From contig DATJHI010000021.1 of assembly GCA_035493955.1 (NCBI GenBank), positions 1-53,580 on the forward strand: DNA of 53,580 bases. The letters are read 5' to 3'. Every line of letters begins with the position of its first letter. Position 1 is the stretch's first letter. The notes beneath the pieces were generated by a model. It was not told where the DNA came from, did no database searches, and worked only from the letters and a program-made list of their open reading frames with translations. The stretch comes from NCED01 sp035493955. GTDB taxonomy: Bacteria; Pseudomonadota; Alphaproteobacteria; Caulobacterales; Caulobacteraceae. Shown one piece after another: positions 18,712-26,632 of this stretch. The position numbers and the translations under genes were made by a program.

Positions 18712-21114
18712 CTAGTGGGTCATCACCGCGTCCGGGTCGAGGTCGTCGACCACCGCGGCCACGACCGGGGTCGCCTCGTCGTCCTCGTTCCACTCGATCG
18801 AGGTCAGGGGTCCGGCCAGGGCCCGGGCCAACGCCTGGTCGACGGTGGAGACCGGGACGATCTCCAGCTGCGACTTCACATTGTCCGGCACCTCGGCCAG
18901 GTCCTTCTCGTTCTCCTCGGGGATCAGCACCGTCTTCACCCCCGAGCGCAGCGCCGCCAGCAGCTTCTCCTTCAAGCCGCCGATGGGCAGGACCCGACCA
19001 CGCAGGGTGACCTCGCCGGTCATGGCCACGTCCTTGCGGACCGGCACGCCGGTGAGCACCGAGATGATCGCCGTGGCCATGGCCACCCCCGCGGACGGGC
19101 CGTCCTTGGGCGTCGCCCCTTCGGGAACGTGCACGTGGACGTCGACCTTGTCGAACACCGTCGGCTTGATCCCGAAGTGAGGCGCCCGCGACCGCACATA
19201 GGAATTGGCGGCCGAGATCGACTCCTTCATCACGTCCTTCAGGTTGCCGGTGACGGTCATCCGCCCCTTGCCCGACATCTTGACCGCCTCGATGGTCAGG
19301 ATCTCGCCGCCGAACTCGGTCCAGGCCAGGCCGGTGACGATGCCGACCTGATCCTCGGTATCGGTCTCGCCGTAGCGGAACCGCTTCACGCCGGCGTATT
19401 TGGCCAGACGTTCGGAGTCGATGGTCACCTGGGTGATCTTCTCCCGATCCATGTCGCGCACCGCCTTGCGGGCGAGGTTGCCCAAGGCGCGTTCCAGGCT
19501 CCGGACGCCGGCTTCGCGGGTGTAGTAGCGGATCAGGTCACGGATGGCCTCGTCCGGCACCACCCACTCGCCGTCCTTCAGGCCGTGGTCCTTGGCCAGC
19601 CGGGGCAGGATGTGGCGCTTGGCGATCTGGATCTTCTCGTCCTCGGTGTAGCCGGGGATGCGGATGATCTCCATCCGGTCGAGCAGCGGCTGCGGCATGT
19701 TCAGGCTGTTCGCCGTGGTGACGAACATGACCTGGGACAGGTCGTAGTCGACCTCCAGATAGTGGTCGTTGAAGGTCGAGTTCTGCGCCGGGTCCAGAAC
19801 CTCGAGCAGGGCCGAGGACGGGTCGCCCCGCCAGTCGGCGCCGAGCTTGTCGATCTCGTCCAGCAGGAAGAAGGGGTTGGTCGCCTTCACCTTCTTCATC
19901 GACTGGATGATCTTGCCGGGCATGGAGCCGATGTAGGTCCGCCGGTGGCCGCGGATCTCCGCCTCGTCGCGCATGCCGCCCAGGGACACCCGGGCGAACT
20001 CGCGCCCTGTCGCCTTGGCGATCGAGCGGCCAAGCGAGGTCTTGCCGACCCCCGGAGGGCCGACCAGGCACAGGATCGGACCCTTCAGCGAACCGGTCCG
20101 GGCCTGCACGGCCAGGTACTCCAGGATCCGCTCCTTGACCTTCTCCAGGCCGTAGTGGTCCTCGTCGAGGATCCGCTCGGCCTCGACGAGGTCGATGGTC
20201 TTGGACTTGGACTTGCCCCACGGGATCGACAGCAGCCAGTCGAGGTAGTTGCGGACCACGGTGGATTCGGCGGACATCGGGCTCATGTTGCGCAGCTTCT
20301 TCAGCTCGCCGTCGGCCTTGGCCCGGGCCTCCTTGGACAGCTTGGTCTTCTTGATCCGCTTCTCGAGGTCGAGCAGCTCGTCGCGCTGGTCGTCCTGTTC
20401 GCCCAGCTCGCGCTGGATCGCCTTCATCTGCTCGTTCAGATAGTACTCGCGCTGGGTCTTCTCCATCTGCCGCTTGACGCGGCTGCGGATCTTCTTCTCC
20501 ACCTGCAGCACGGAGATCTCGCCCTCCATCAGGGCGTAGACCTTCTCCAACCGCTTGGCGACGTTGAAGATTTCCAACAGCGCCTGCTTGTCGGCGATCT
20601 TGACCGACAGGTGCGCGGCGATGCTGTCGGCCAGCTTGCCCGGCTCGACGATCTGGGGGATCGAGGCCAGGGCTTCGGGCGGCACCTTCTTGTTCAGCTT
20701 GACGTAGTTCTCGAACTGCTCGGCCACGGCGCGGCTCAGCGCATTGGCTTCGGGCGCGTCCTCGCCGTCCTCTTCGAGGTCGGCGACCTCGGCTTCGAAA
20801 TAGTCGCTTTGGCCGGTGAAGCGCAGCAGGGCGGCCCGGCTCTTGCCCTCGACCAGCACCTTGACGGTGCCGTCCGGCAGCTTGAGCAATTGCAGCACGC
20901 TGGCGACGACGCCGACGTCGTAAATGGCCGACGGCGCGGGATCGTCGTCGGACGAACTCTTCTGGGTGGCCAGAAGGATCTGCTTGTCGCCCTTCATGAC
21001 CTCTTCGAGCGCCCGCACGGATTTGTCGCGGCCGACGAAGAGGGGAACCACCATGTGCGGGAACACCACGATGTCCCGCAGGGGCAGAACCGGAAGGATT
21101 CGGATATCTGACAT
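18712..21114 (-). CDS. lon: ATP-dependent protease La (Lon)
   Basis: AAA+ serine protease that degrades misfolded and regulatory proteins (in Caulobacter known targets include DnaA and CcrM). 800 residues from the ATG giving MSDIRILPVLPLRDIVVFP, chosen because GGAG sits 6 bases upstream; two upstream ATGs in frame (21117, 21126) are possible. Domain order: N-domain to about residue 200, coiled linker, AAA+ with Walker A GPPGVGKTSLG near 356, protease domain with the catalytic Ser in PKDGPSAGVAMA and a Lys about 43 residues later. A Glu/Asp-rich tail ends DPDAVMTH. Confidence 0.97.
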   Translation of the reverse strand: MSDIRILPVLPLRDIVVFPHMVVPLFVGRDKSVRALEEVMKGDKQILLATQKSSSDDDPAPSAIYDVGVVASVLQLLKLPDGTVKVLVEGKSRAALLRFTGQSDYFEAEVADLEEDGEDAPEANALSRAVAEQFENYVKLNKKVPPEALASIPQIVEPGKLADSIAAHLSVKIADKQALLEIFNVAKRLEKVYALMEGEISVLQVEKKIRSRVKRQMEKTQREYYLNEQMKAIQRELGEQDDQRDELLDLEKRIKKTKLSKEARAKADGELKKLRNMSPMSAESTVVRNYLDWLLSIPWGKSKSKTIDLVEAERILDEDHYGLEKVKERILEYLAVQARTGSLKGPILCLVGPPGVGKTSLGRSIAKATGREFARVSLGGMRDEAEIRGHRRTYIGSMPGKIIQSMKKVKATNPFFLLDEIDKLGADWRGDPSSALLEVLDPAQNSTFNDHYLEVDYDLSQVMFVTTANSLNMPQPLLDRMEIIRIPGYTEDEKIQIAKRHILPRLAKDHGLKDGEWVVPDEAIRDLIRYYTREAGVRSLERALGNLARKAVRDMDREKITQVTIDSERLAKYAGVKRFRYGETDTEDQVGIVTGLAWTEFGGEILTIEAVKMSGKGRMTVTGNLKDVMKESISAANSYVRSRAPHFGIKPTVFDKVDVHVHVPEGATPKDGPSAGVAMATAIISVLTGVPVRKDVAMTGEVTLRGRVLPIGGLKEKLLAALRSGVKTVLIPEENEKDLAEVPDNVKSQLEIVPVSTVDQALARALAGPLTSIEWNEDDEATPVVAAVVDDLDPDAVMTH

Positions 21115-21493
21115 CATGCACTCCATGGCCGGCGCCGGATCATCCGCGCGCGGCCGGTCGGGACCGCCCCGTCGCCACGGACTTACGCGTCGGCGGGAGG
21201 GCAGTTATCCCGTCCGTCCCGAAAAGGCGACGGACTCAGGTCTTCACAAATGTGGCTTCTTCTTCGCCATGTTCAAGCGGGGCAGATCGGCCCGCCTGGG
21301 GACGAATGGACGCGGCGGAAGGTTAAGAGGGGAAAGGCGCCGGGGACTGCCCTTCTCCCCTGCGGGAGAAGGTGTCGGCGAAGCCGACGGGTCTCGCGAC
21401 ATCCGAGGCATCGAAGACGCCAGGCCGGATGAGGTCGTGCGCCCCCTCGTCCGGTCCTCCGGGCCACCTTCTCCCGCAAGGGGAGAAGGAAAC
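21115..21493. other. Spacer clpX-lon
   Basis: 379 bases with no supported gene. The lon-proximal part should hold the lon promoter; I could not place a convincing heat-shock-type promoter. The clpX-proximal part holds the palindromic element described separately at 21351-21489. Confidence 0.5.
21351..21489. repeat. Palindromic intergenic element bounded by two CCTTCTCCC hairpins
   Basis: CCTTCTCCC (21351-21359) pairs with GGGAGAAGG (21364-21372); the same arm pair recurs at 21467-21475 and 21481-21489. Between them is a GTCGGC/GCCGAC hairpin (21374-21388) and an imperfect CCGGATGAGG...CCCTCGTCCGG inverted repeat (about 21424-21454). This matches the layout of repeated palindromic elements scattered between genes in alphaproteobacteria. 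The hairpin nearest clpX begins 5 bases after its stop and may protect or end the clpX transcript. Confidence 0.75.
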
Positions 21494-22753
21494 CTACGAA
21501 GCCTGGCCGCCGCGCTTTTCGGCGTAGATCATCAGCGGCTGGGCGCGGCCTTCGACCACCTCGCCGTTGACCACCACCTCTTCCACGCCCTGGTAGGTCG
21601 GCAGCTCGAACATGGTCTCGAGCAGGATGCCCTCCATGATCGAACGCAGGCCGCGGGCGCCGGTCTTGCGCAGGATGGCCTTCTTGGCGATCGAGTGCAG
21701 GGCGTCGTCGGTGAAGGTCAGGCCGACATTCTCCATGTCGAACAGGCGCTGGTACTGCTTGACCAGGGCGTTCTTCGGCTCGGTCAGGATCTTCACCAGG
21801 GCGACCTCGTCCAGGTCCTCCAGCGTGGCGATCACCGGCAGGCGGCCGATGAACTCCGGGATCAGACCGAAGCGCAGCAGGTCGTCAGGCTCGACGTTGC
21901 GCAGCACCTCGCCGGTGCGGCGTTCGTCCGGGTCCTTCACATTGGCGCCGAAGCCGATCGAGGTCCCCTGCCCGCGGCCGGCGATGATCTTCTCCAGGCC
22001 GGCGAAGGCCCCGCCGCAGATGAACAGGATGTTGGTGGTGTCGACCTGCAGGAATTCCTGCTGCGGGTGCTTGCGACCGCCCTGGGGCGGCACCGAGGCG
22101 ACCGTACCCTCCATGATCTTGAGCAGGGCCTGCTGGACGCCCTCGCCCGACACGTCGCGGGTGATCGAGGGGTTGTCCGACTTGCGGCTGATCTTGTCGA
22201 CCTCGTCGATGTAGACGATGCCGCGCTGGGCCCGCTCGACGTTGTAGTCGGCCGACTGCAGCAGCTTCAGGATGATGTTTTCCACATCCTCGCCGACATA
22301 GCCCGCCTCGGTGAGGGTGGTGGCGTCGGCCATGGTGAAGGGGACGTCGATGATTCGCGCCAGGGTCTGGGCCAGCAGCGTCTTGCCGGAGCCCGTGGGG
22401 CCCACCAGCAGGATGTTGGACTTGGCCAGCTCGACGTCGTTGTTCTTCTGGGCGTGGTTGAGGCGCTTGTAGTGGTTGTGCACCGCGACCGCGAGCACCT
22501 TTTTGGCATGGTCCTGGCCGATGACGTAATCGTCGAGCACTTCGCGGATTTCGCGCGGCGTCGGCACGCCATCCTTGGACTTTACGAAGGCGATCTTGTG
22601 CTCTTCGCGGATGATGTCCATGCACAGTTCGACGCATTCATCGCAGATGAACACGGTCGGCCCGGCAATGAGCTTGCGCACCTCGTGCTGGCTCTTTCCG
22701 CAGAAGGAGCAGTACAGCGTGCTTTTGGTGTCGCCGCTCGCGGCTTTGGTCAT
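21494..22753 (-). CDS. clpX: ATP-dependent Clp protease ATP-binding subunit ClpX
   Basis: AAA+ unfoldase that feeds substrates to ClpP; in Caulobacter ClpXP is essential and clears CtrA in the cell cycle. 419 residues from ATG 22753 (MTKAASGDTKSTLYCSFCGK). N-terminal C4 zinc domain (CSFC and CDECVELC), Walker A GPTGSGKTLLAQT near residue 120, and the IGF loop that docks on ClpP (GTSIGFGANV) near residue 270. A longer frame reaches 22960 but lacks family similarity upstream. clpP lies about 900 bases away with a phosphatase gene between, on the other strand. Confidence 0.96.
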   Translation of the reverse strand: MTKAASGDTKSTLYCSFCGKSQHEVRKLIAGPTVFICDECVELCMDIIREEHKIAFVKSKDGVPTPREIREVLDDYVIGQDHAKKVLAVAVHNHYKRLNHAQKNNDVELAKSNILLVGPTGSGKTLLAQTLARIIDVPFTMADATTLTEAGYVGEDVENIILKLLQSADYNVERAQRGIVYIDEVDKISRKSDNPSITRDVSGEGVQQALLKIMEGTVASVPPQGGRKHPQQEFLQVDTTNILFICGGAFAGLEKIIAGRGQGTSIGFGANVKDPDERRTGEVLRNVEPDDLLRFGLIPEFIGRLPVIATLEDLDEVALVKILTEPKNALVKQYQRLFDMENVGLTFTDDALHSIAKKAILRKTGARGLRSIMEGILLETMFELPTYQGVEEVVVNGEVVEGRAQPLMIYAEKRGGQAS

Positions 22754-22987
22754 AGGCGCTTCTCTCACTGTCCGACGGACGCCCGAAAGGGGCGGCAGCC
22801 GGGTCTCAGGCCGTCCGAGGACGAACCCGAAGGGGGGCCGGTCTACAGACCATAGGCCACGACACTTACGGAACCCTGACGATCCTAAAGGCCCGGTATT
22901 CGACCACACCTCAATCGGACCAACAAGGCCTTCGAGCCTCCCGGCGCCGCCCTTGCACAAACGTCGGACAGACCGAGTTAGAAAGAG
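22754..22987. promoter_or_regulatory. Divergent region clpX / HAD phosphatase
   Basis: 234 bases between outward-facing genes, so it must hold promoters for both. A short palindrome GGTCTACAGACC lies near 22839-22850. No promoter could be placed with confidence. Confidence 0.35.
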
Positions 22988-23653
22988 ATGGTGATGCCCA
23001 GTTCAGAACGCCAGACGTCGGATGGCGCCGGAATGTCGCGTTCCGGACCCGTGGTGGCGTTCGATTTTGACGGCACTTTGACCGTGCGCGACAGTTTCAC
23101 CGCCTTCCTGCGCTGGCAGTCGGGCCCGCTCGATTACTACGCCGGCATGGCCAGGCTGGCGCCGGCGGCGGCGGCCTGGCTGTTCCACCGCAACCTCACC
23201 CGGCTGAAGGCCGCCACTGTCGAGACCTTCCTCACCGGCCTCCCCCGCGGCCTGCTGGAAGAGGAGGCCGCCGAATTCGCCGCCATGGCCGCGCCGCTGC
23301 TGTTCCGCCCGGACGCCCTGAAGGCCTGGCGCCGGCACCGTCAGAGCGGGGCGCGGATGGTGATCGTCACCGCCTCTCCCGAAGCCATCGTCGCCCCCTT
23401 CGCCCGCGGCCTGGACGCCGACATGCTGATAGGCACCCGCCTCGTCTATGACCAGGACGGCCGGGTCGGCCGCGGTCTCGACGGGCTCAATTGCCGCGGA
23501 CATGAGAAGGTCCGCCGCCTGCGCGAAGTTTTCGGCGACGACATCCGGCTGGCGGCCGCCTACGGCGACACCGACGGCGACCGGCCCATGCTCGATATCG
23601 CCGACGAAAGCGGCATGCGCCTGTTCACCGGCAGACCGGCGGGCAAGCCGTGA
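22988..23653 (+). CDS. HAD-superfamily phosphatase, PSPase-like (HAD-IB)
   Basis: About 221 residues. All four HAD motifs are present: nucleophile DFDGT (VAFDFDGTLTVRDSF), motif II Thr in MVIVTASPEA, motif III Lys in GHEKVRRL and motif IV AYGDTDGDRPML. The helical cap follows motif I, as in phosphoserine-phosphatase-like enzymes that act on small phosphate esters; the true substrate is unknown. An AGAAAGAG purine run is better spaced for the ATG at 22994 than for 22988; an ATG at 23033 is also possible. It is inserted on the plus strand between clpX and clpP, both on minus. Confidence 0.9.
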   Translation: MVMPSSERQTSDGAGMSRSGPVVAFDFDGTLTVRDSFTAFLRWQSGPLDYYAGMARLAPAAAAWLFHRNLTRLKAATVETFLTGLPRGLLEEEAAEFAAMAAPLLFRPDALKAWRRHRQSGARMVIVTASPEAIVAPFARGLDADMLIGTRLVYDQDGRVGRGLDGLNCRGHEKVRRLREVFGDDIRLAAAYGDTDGDRPMLDIADESGMRLFTGRPAGKP

Positions 23654-23660
23654 CCTCGGC

Positions 23661-24293
23661 CTAGGCGTCGGCCTCGGCCGCGTCGCGCTTCTCGTAGACG
23701 TGGTCGACTAGGCCGAAGGCCTTGGCTTCTTCCGAGGAGAGGAAATTGTCCCGGTCCAGGGCGCGCTCGATGTCCTCGACCGACTTGCCGGTGTGCTTGG
23801 CGTAAAGTTCGTTCAGCCGGCGCTTGGTCTTGATGATGTCCTCGGCGTGGCGCTCGATGTCGGAGGCCTGGCCGCGGAAGCCGCCGGAGGGTTGGTGGAC
23901 CATGATGCGGGCGTTGGGCAGGGCGACCCGGTGGCCGGCCTCGCCGGCGCAGAGCAGGAACGACCCCATCGAGGCGGCCATGCCGACGCAGACGGTGGTC
24001 ACCGGGCTCTTGATGTATTGCATGGTGTCGTAGATCGCCAGGCCCGACGTCACCACCCCGCCCGGGGAGTTGATGTACATCGAGATCTCCTTCTTCGGAC
24101 TTTCCGACTCCAGGAACAGCAGCTGGGCGATGATCAGGGAGGCCATGCCGTCCTCCACCGGGCCGGTGAGGAAGATGATCCGCTCCTTGAGCAGGCGCGA
24201 GAAGATGTCGAACGCCCGCTCGCCGCGCGAGGTCTGTTCGACCACCATGGGGACGAGGTTCATGGCGGTGTGCACGGGGTCGCGGTCGTACAT
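23661..24293 (-). CDS. clpP: ATP-dependent Clp protease proteolytic subunit
   Basis: Tetradecameric serine peptidase that works with ClpX/ClpA. 210 residues from ATG 24293 (MYDRDPVHTAMNLVPMVVEQ). Catalytic triad: Ser108 in GMAASMGS, His133 in MVHQPSGG and probably Asp182 in LDRDNF. The tail ends in an acidic stretch (EKRDAAEADA). It is downstream of tig in the same direction with a 185-base gap, and convergent with the HAD gene, 7 bases apart. Confidence 0.96.
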   Translation of the reverse strand: MYDRDPVHTAMNLVPMVVEQTSRGERAFDIFSRLLKERIIFLTGPVEDGMASLIIAQLLFLESESPKKEISMYINSPGGVVTSGLAIYDTMQYIKSPVTTVCVGMAASMGSFLLCAGEAGHRVALPNARIMVHQPSGGFRGQASDIERHAEDIIKTKRRLNELYAKHTGKSVEDIERALDRDNFLSSEEAKAFGLVDHVYEKRDAAEADA

Positions 24294-24478
24294 AGGGCTT
24301 GGCCTTTTTCGATGATGCTCGGGCCGCGCATGTGAATCGCCGCGCCGCCGCTTCGATCCAATATATCGGCCGCGCTTGAGCGAGGCGCAAGTCGGGGCGG
24401 GAGGTCCTTCCCCGCCCGCGCGCTTCCCGCCCGAAGGCGCCAAGCCCCCGCCCGAAACCGGGACAGGGGAATCAAGTC

Positions 24479-25981
24479 TTACGCCTTGGGATCGGCCTTC
24501 TTCTTCGCCGCCGGCTTCTTGGCCGGCTTGTCTTCGGCGGCGGGGGCGGCCTCGGCGTCGGCCTTGGCCTTCTTGGCGGCGGGCTTCTTGGCCGGCTTGG
24601 CCGCCTTGGCTTCGCCCTCTTCGCCATAGCCGGCGGGCAGTTCGTCCTCGCTGAACAGCTCGTCCTTGGTCACGGCCTTGTCGGCGACCTTGGCCTTGGC
24701 GATGATCAGGTCGACGACCTTTTCCTCATAGATCGGCGCGCGCAAGGAGGCCTGAAGCTCGGGGCGGGTGCGGAAGGCCTCGAACACCTCGCGCTCCTGG
24801 CCGGGATAGCGGCGGACCTCGTTGTTGATCGCCTGGTTCAGTTCGGCGTCGGTGACGGCCACGTCGTGCTTGCGGCCGATCTCGGCCAGGACCAGGCCCA
24901 GGCGCACCCGGCGCTCGGCGATGCGGCGGTATTCGGCCCGCAGCTGGTCGTCGGTCTTGGCCGCGTCCTCTTCGGACAGCTCGCCGGCGGTCTTGTCCTG
25001 CTCGACCTGGCGCCAGATGGCCTCGAACTCGGCCTCGACCATGCGAGGCGGCAAGGGGAAGGAATGGCCGGCGTCGAGGACGTCGAGCAGGGCGCGCTTC
25101 AGCTTGTAGCGGGAGGCTTGGTCGTACTGCCCGACCAGCTGGCTCTTCAGCGCGGCCTTCAACGCGGCCAGATCGGCCAGCCCCAGGCGCTCGGCCAGGG
25201 CGTCGTCGGCGACGCCGGCCTTGGCGGCCCGGACTTCCTTGACCGTCACTTCGAATTCCGCCGGTTTGCCCTTCAGGGCGTCGACCGGATAGTCGTCGGG
25301 GAAGTTGACCTTGACCGTGACGGTCGACCCCGGCTTGGCCCCGATCAGCTGCTCTTCGAAACCGGGGATGAAACGGTTCGAGCCGATGGTGATCTCGGCG
25401 TCCTCGCCGGTCCCGCCCTCGAAGGCGACGCCGTCGATGCGGCCGATGAAATCCGCCACCACCATGTCGCCGTCCTCGGCCTTGGCGGCCTTGCCGGTCT
25501 TGGCCTCGTAGGTGCGGTTCTGGGCGGCGATCTCGTCGAGCTCGGCGGAGACCTCCTCGTCGCTGGGCGCATAGACTGGCCGGGTCAGTTCGACAGCGGT
25601 CACGTCGATGGGTTCGAACTCGGGCATCACCTCGATGGCCAGCTGGAACGACAGGTCGGCCTTGCCGTCCAGCACCGCGCCGAGGTCGGACTCCAGGGTC
25701 ACGTCGGGAGAGGCTGCCGGGCGCACCTTGGCCTGCTCCAGCGCCTGCTGCTGACCCTCGGAGACCGACTGCTCGACGATCTCCTGCATCAGCCCCTTGC
25801 CGTACATCTTGCGCACATGGGTGGCGGGCACCTTGCCGGGGCGGAAGCCCTTCAGCTGGATCTGCGGGCTGATCTCGGCGATGCGGGCGTCCAGGCGCTG
25901 GCTCAGGTCGGCGGCGGACACGGTGACGCCGTAGACGCGGCTGAGGCCTTCACCGGACTTTTCAACGATCTGCAGGGTCAT
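24479..25981 (-). CDS. tig: Trigger factor
   Basis: Ribosome-bound chaperone and peptidyl-prolyl isomerase. 500 residues, longer than the usual 430-450 because of an Ala/Lys/Pro-rich tail of about 60 residues (repeats of KKPAAKK type). Ribosome-docking signature LKGFRPGKVPATHVRK at about residues 43-58; the FKBP-like domain begins near residue 165 (GDMVVADFIGRIDGVAFEGG). The lysine-rich tail could bind RNA or be disordered; its length likely varies between strains. The region 25982-26149 upstream should carry its promoter. Confidence 0.96.
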   Translation of the reverse strand: MTLQIVEKSGEGLSRVYGVTVSAADLSQRLDARIAEISPQIQLKGFRPGKVPATHVRKMYGKGLMQEIVEQSVSEGQQQALEQAKVRPAASPDVTLESDLGAVLDGKADLSFQLAIEVMPEFEPIDVTAVELTRPVYAPSDEEVSAELDEIAAQNRTYEAKTGKAAKAEDGDMVVADFIGRIDGVAFEGGTGEDAEITIGSNRFIPGFEEQLIGAKPGSTVTVKVNFPDDYPVDALKGKPAEFEVTVKEVRAAKAGVADDALAERLGLADLAALKAALKSQLVGQYDQASRYKLKRALLDVLDAGHSFPLPPRMVEAEFEAIWRQVEQDKTAGELSEEDAAKTDDQLRAEYRRIAERRVRLGLVLAEIGRKHDVAVTDAELNQAINNEVRRYPGQEREVFEAFRTRPELQASLRAPIYEEKVVDLIIAKAKVADKAVTKDELFSEDELPAGYGEEGEAKAAKPAKKPAAKKAKADAEAAPAAEDKPAKKPAAKKKADPKA

Positions 25982-26149
25982 GACGATGTTCCAACGGGTC
26001 GGGCCGGCGGCGCACCTGTCGCGCGCGTTCCGGCCGCTCTTTATGAATGGCGAACGACCCCGGACCGGAGGGTCCGAGGGGAAGCCGCGGTCTTATGTCA
26101 TGACCGGGGCGGGGTCAAAGCCGAATGCCCTGCCCCGCCCGACGCCGCC

Positions 26150-26234
26150 TGGTGCGGACGAGAGGACTCGAACCTCCACGCCTTGCGGCGCTGGAACCTA
26201 AATCCAGTGCGTCTACCAGTTCCGCCACATCCGC
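26150..26234 (-). tRNA. tRNA-Leu (TAG)
   Basis: 85 bases, a class II tRNA with a long variable arm (GCCGCAAGGC) and encoded CCA. Acceptor GCGGATG pairs with CGTCCGC, the anticodon arm is CTGGA TTTAGGT TCCAG with anticodon TAG, and the T loop is TTCGAGT. Confidence 0.97.
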
Positions 26235-26377
26235 ATGGGGCGCACATAAGGGGTTTCCTCGCCTGGGGGCAAGGGCCGTCCCCGGGGCTGAAGGCGGGCG
26301 GGCGCAAGCCGCGGGACCTGTGTGGGCAGGAACCTCCTGGCCGAGCCGATCACGCTCCAGGCCGAGGGGCGGAGCGG

Positions 26378-26539
26378 TCAGGCCGCGGAGGGGGTGGCGA
26401 CTTCCCGCGTGGCGGGGGTCTCCGGCTCGCGCCGATCGATGGCCTGGCGTCTCAGATATCGGTTCTCTTCCAGCAGGTCGCGCACCCAGGCCTGCAACTC
26501 GGTGTTGGCGCGGCGCAGCAAGTCCAGCTCGGCTTCCAT
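26378..26539 (-). CDS. 53-residue coiled-coil protein
   Basis: ATG at 26539 with a strong GGAGGCGAAG ribosome-binding site; stop TGA at 26378. The protein begins MEAELDLLRRANTELQAWV and continues with RDLLEENRYLRRQ, giving Leu spacing typical of a short leucine-zipper-like coiled coil, then a Pro/Thr/Ala-rich tail (about residues 38-53). Codon third positions are strongly G/C, matching a real gene. I do not recognise a family. It lies between nnrD and tRNA-Leu, 93 bases after nnrD in the same direction. Confidence 0.7.
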   Translation of the reverse strand: MEAELDLLRRANTELQAWVRDLLEENRYLRRQAIDRREPETPATREVATPSAA

Positions 26540-26632
26540 CTTCGCCTCCGACGAGATCGTCCCCCGGCGACGGGTGGTTTAGCCCTCCGACTTTGCGCGG
26601 TGATGACAGCAATACGACCATTGCACGCCGGA

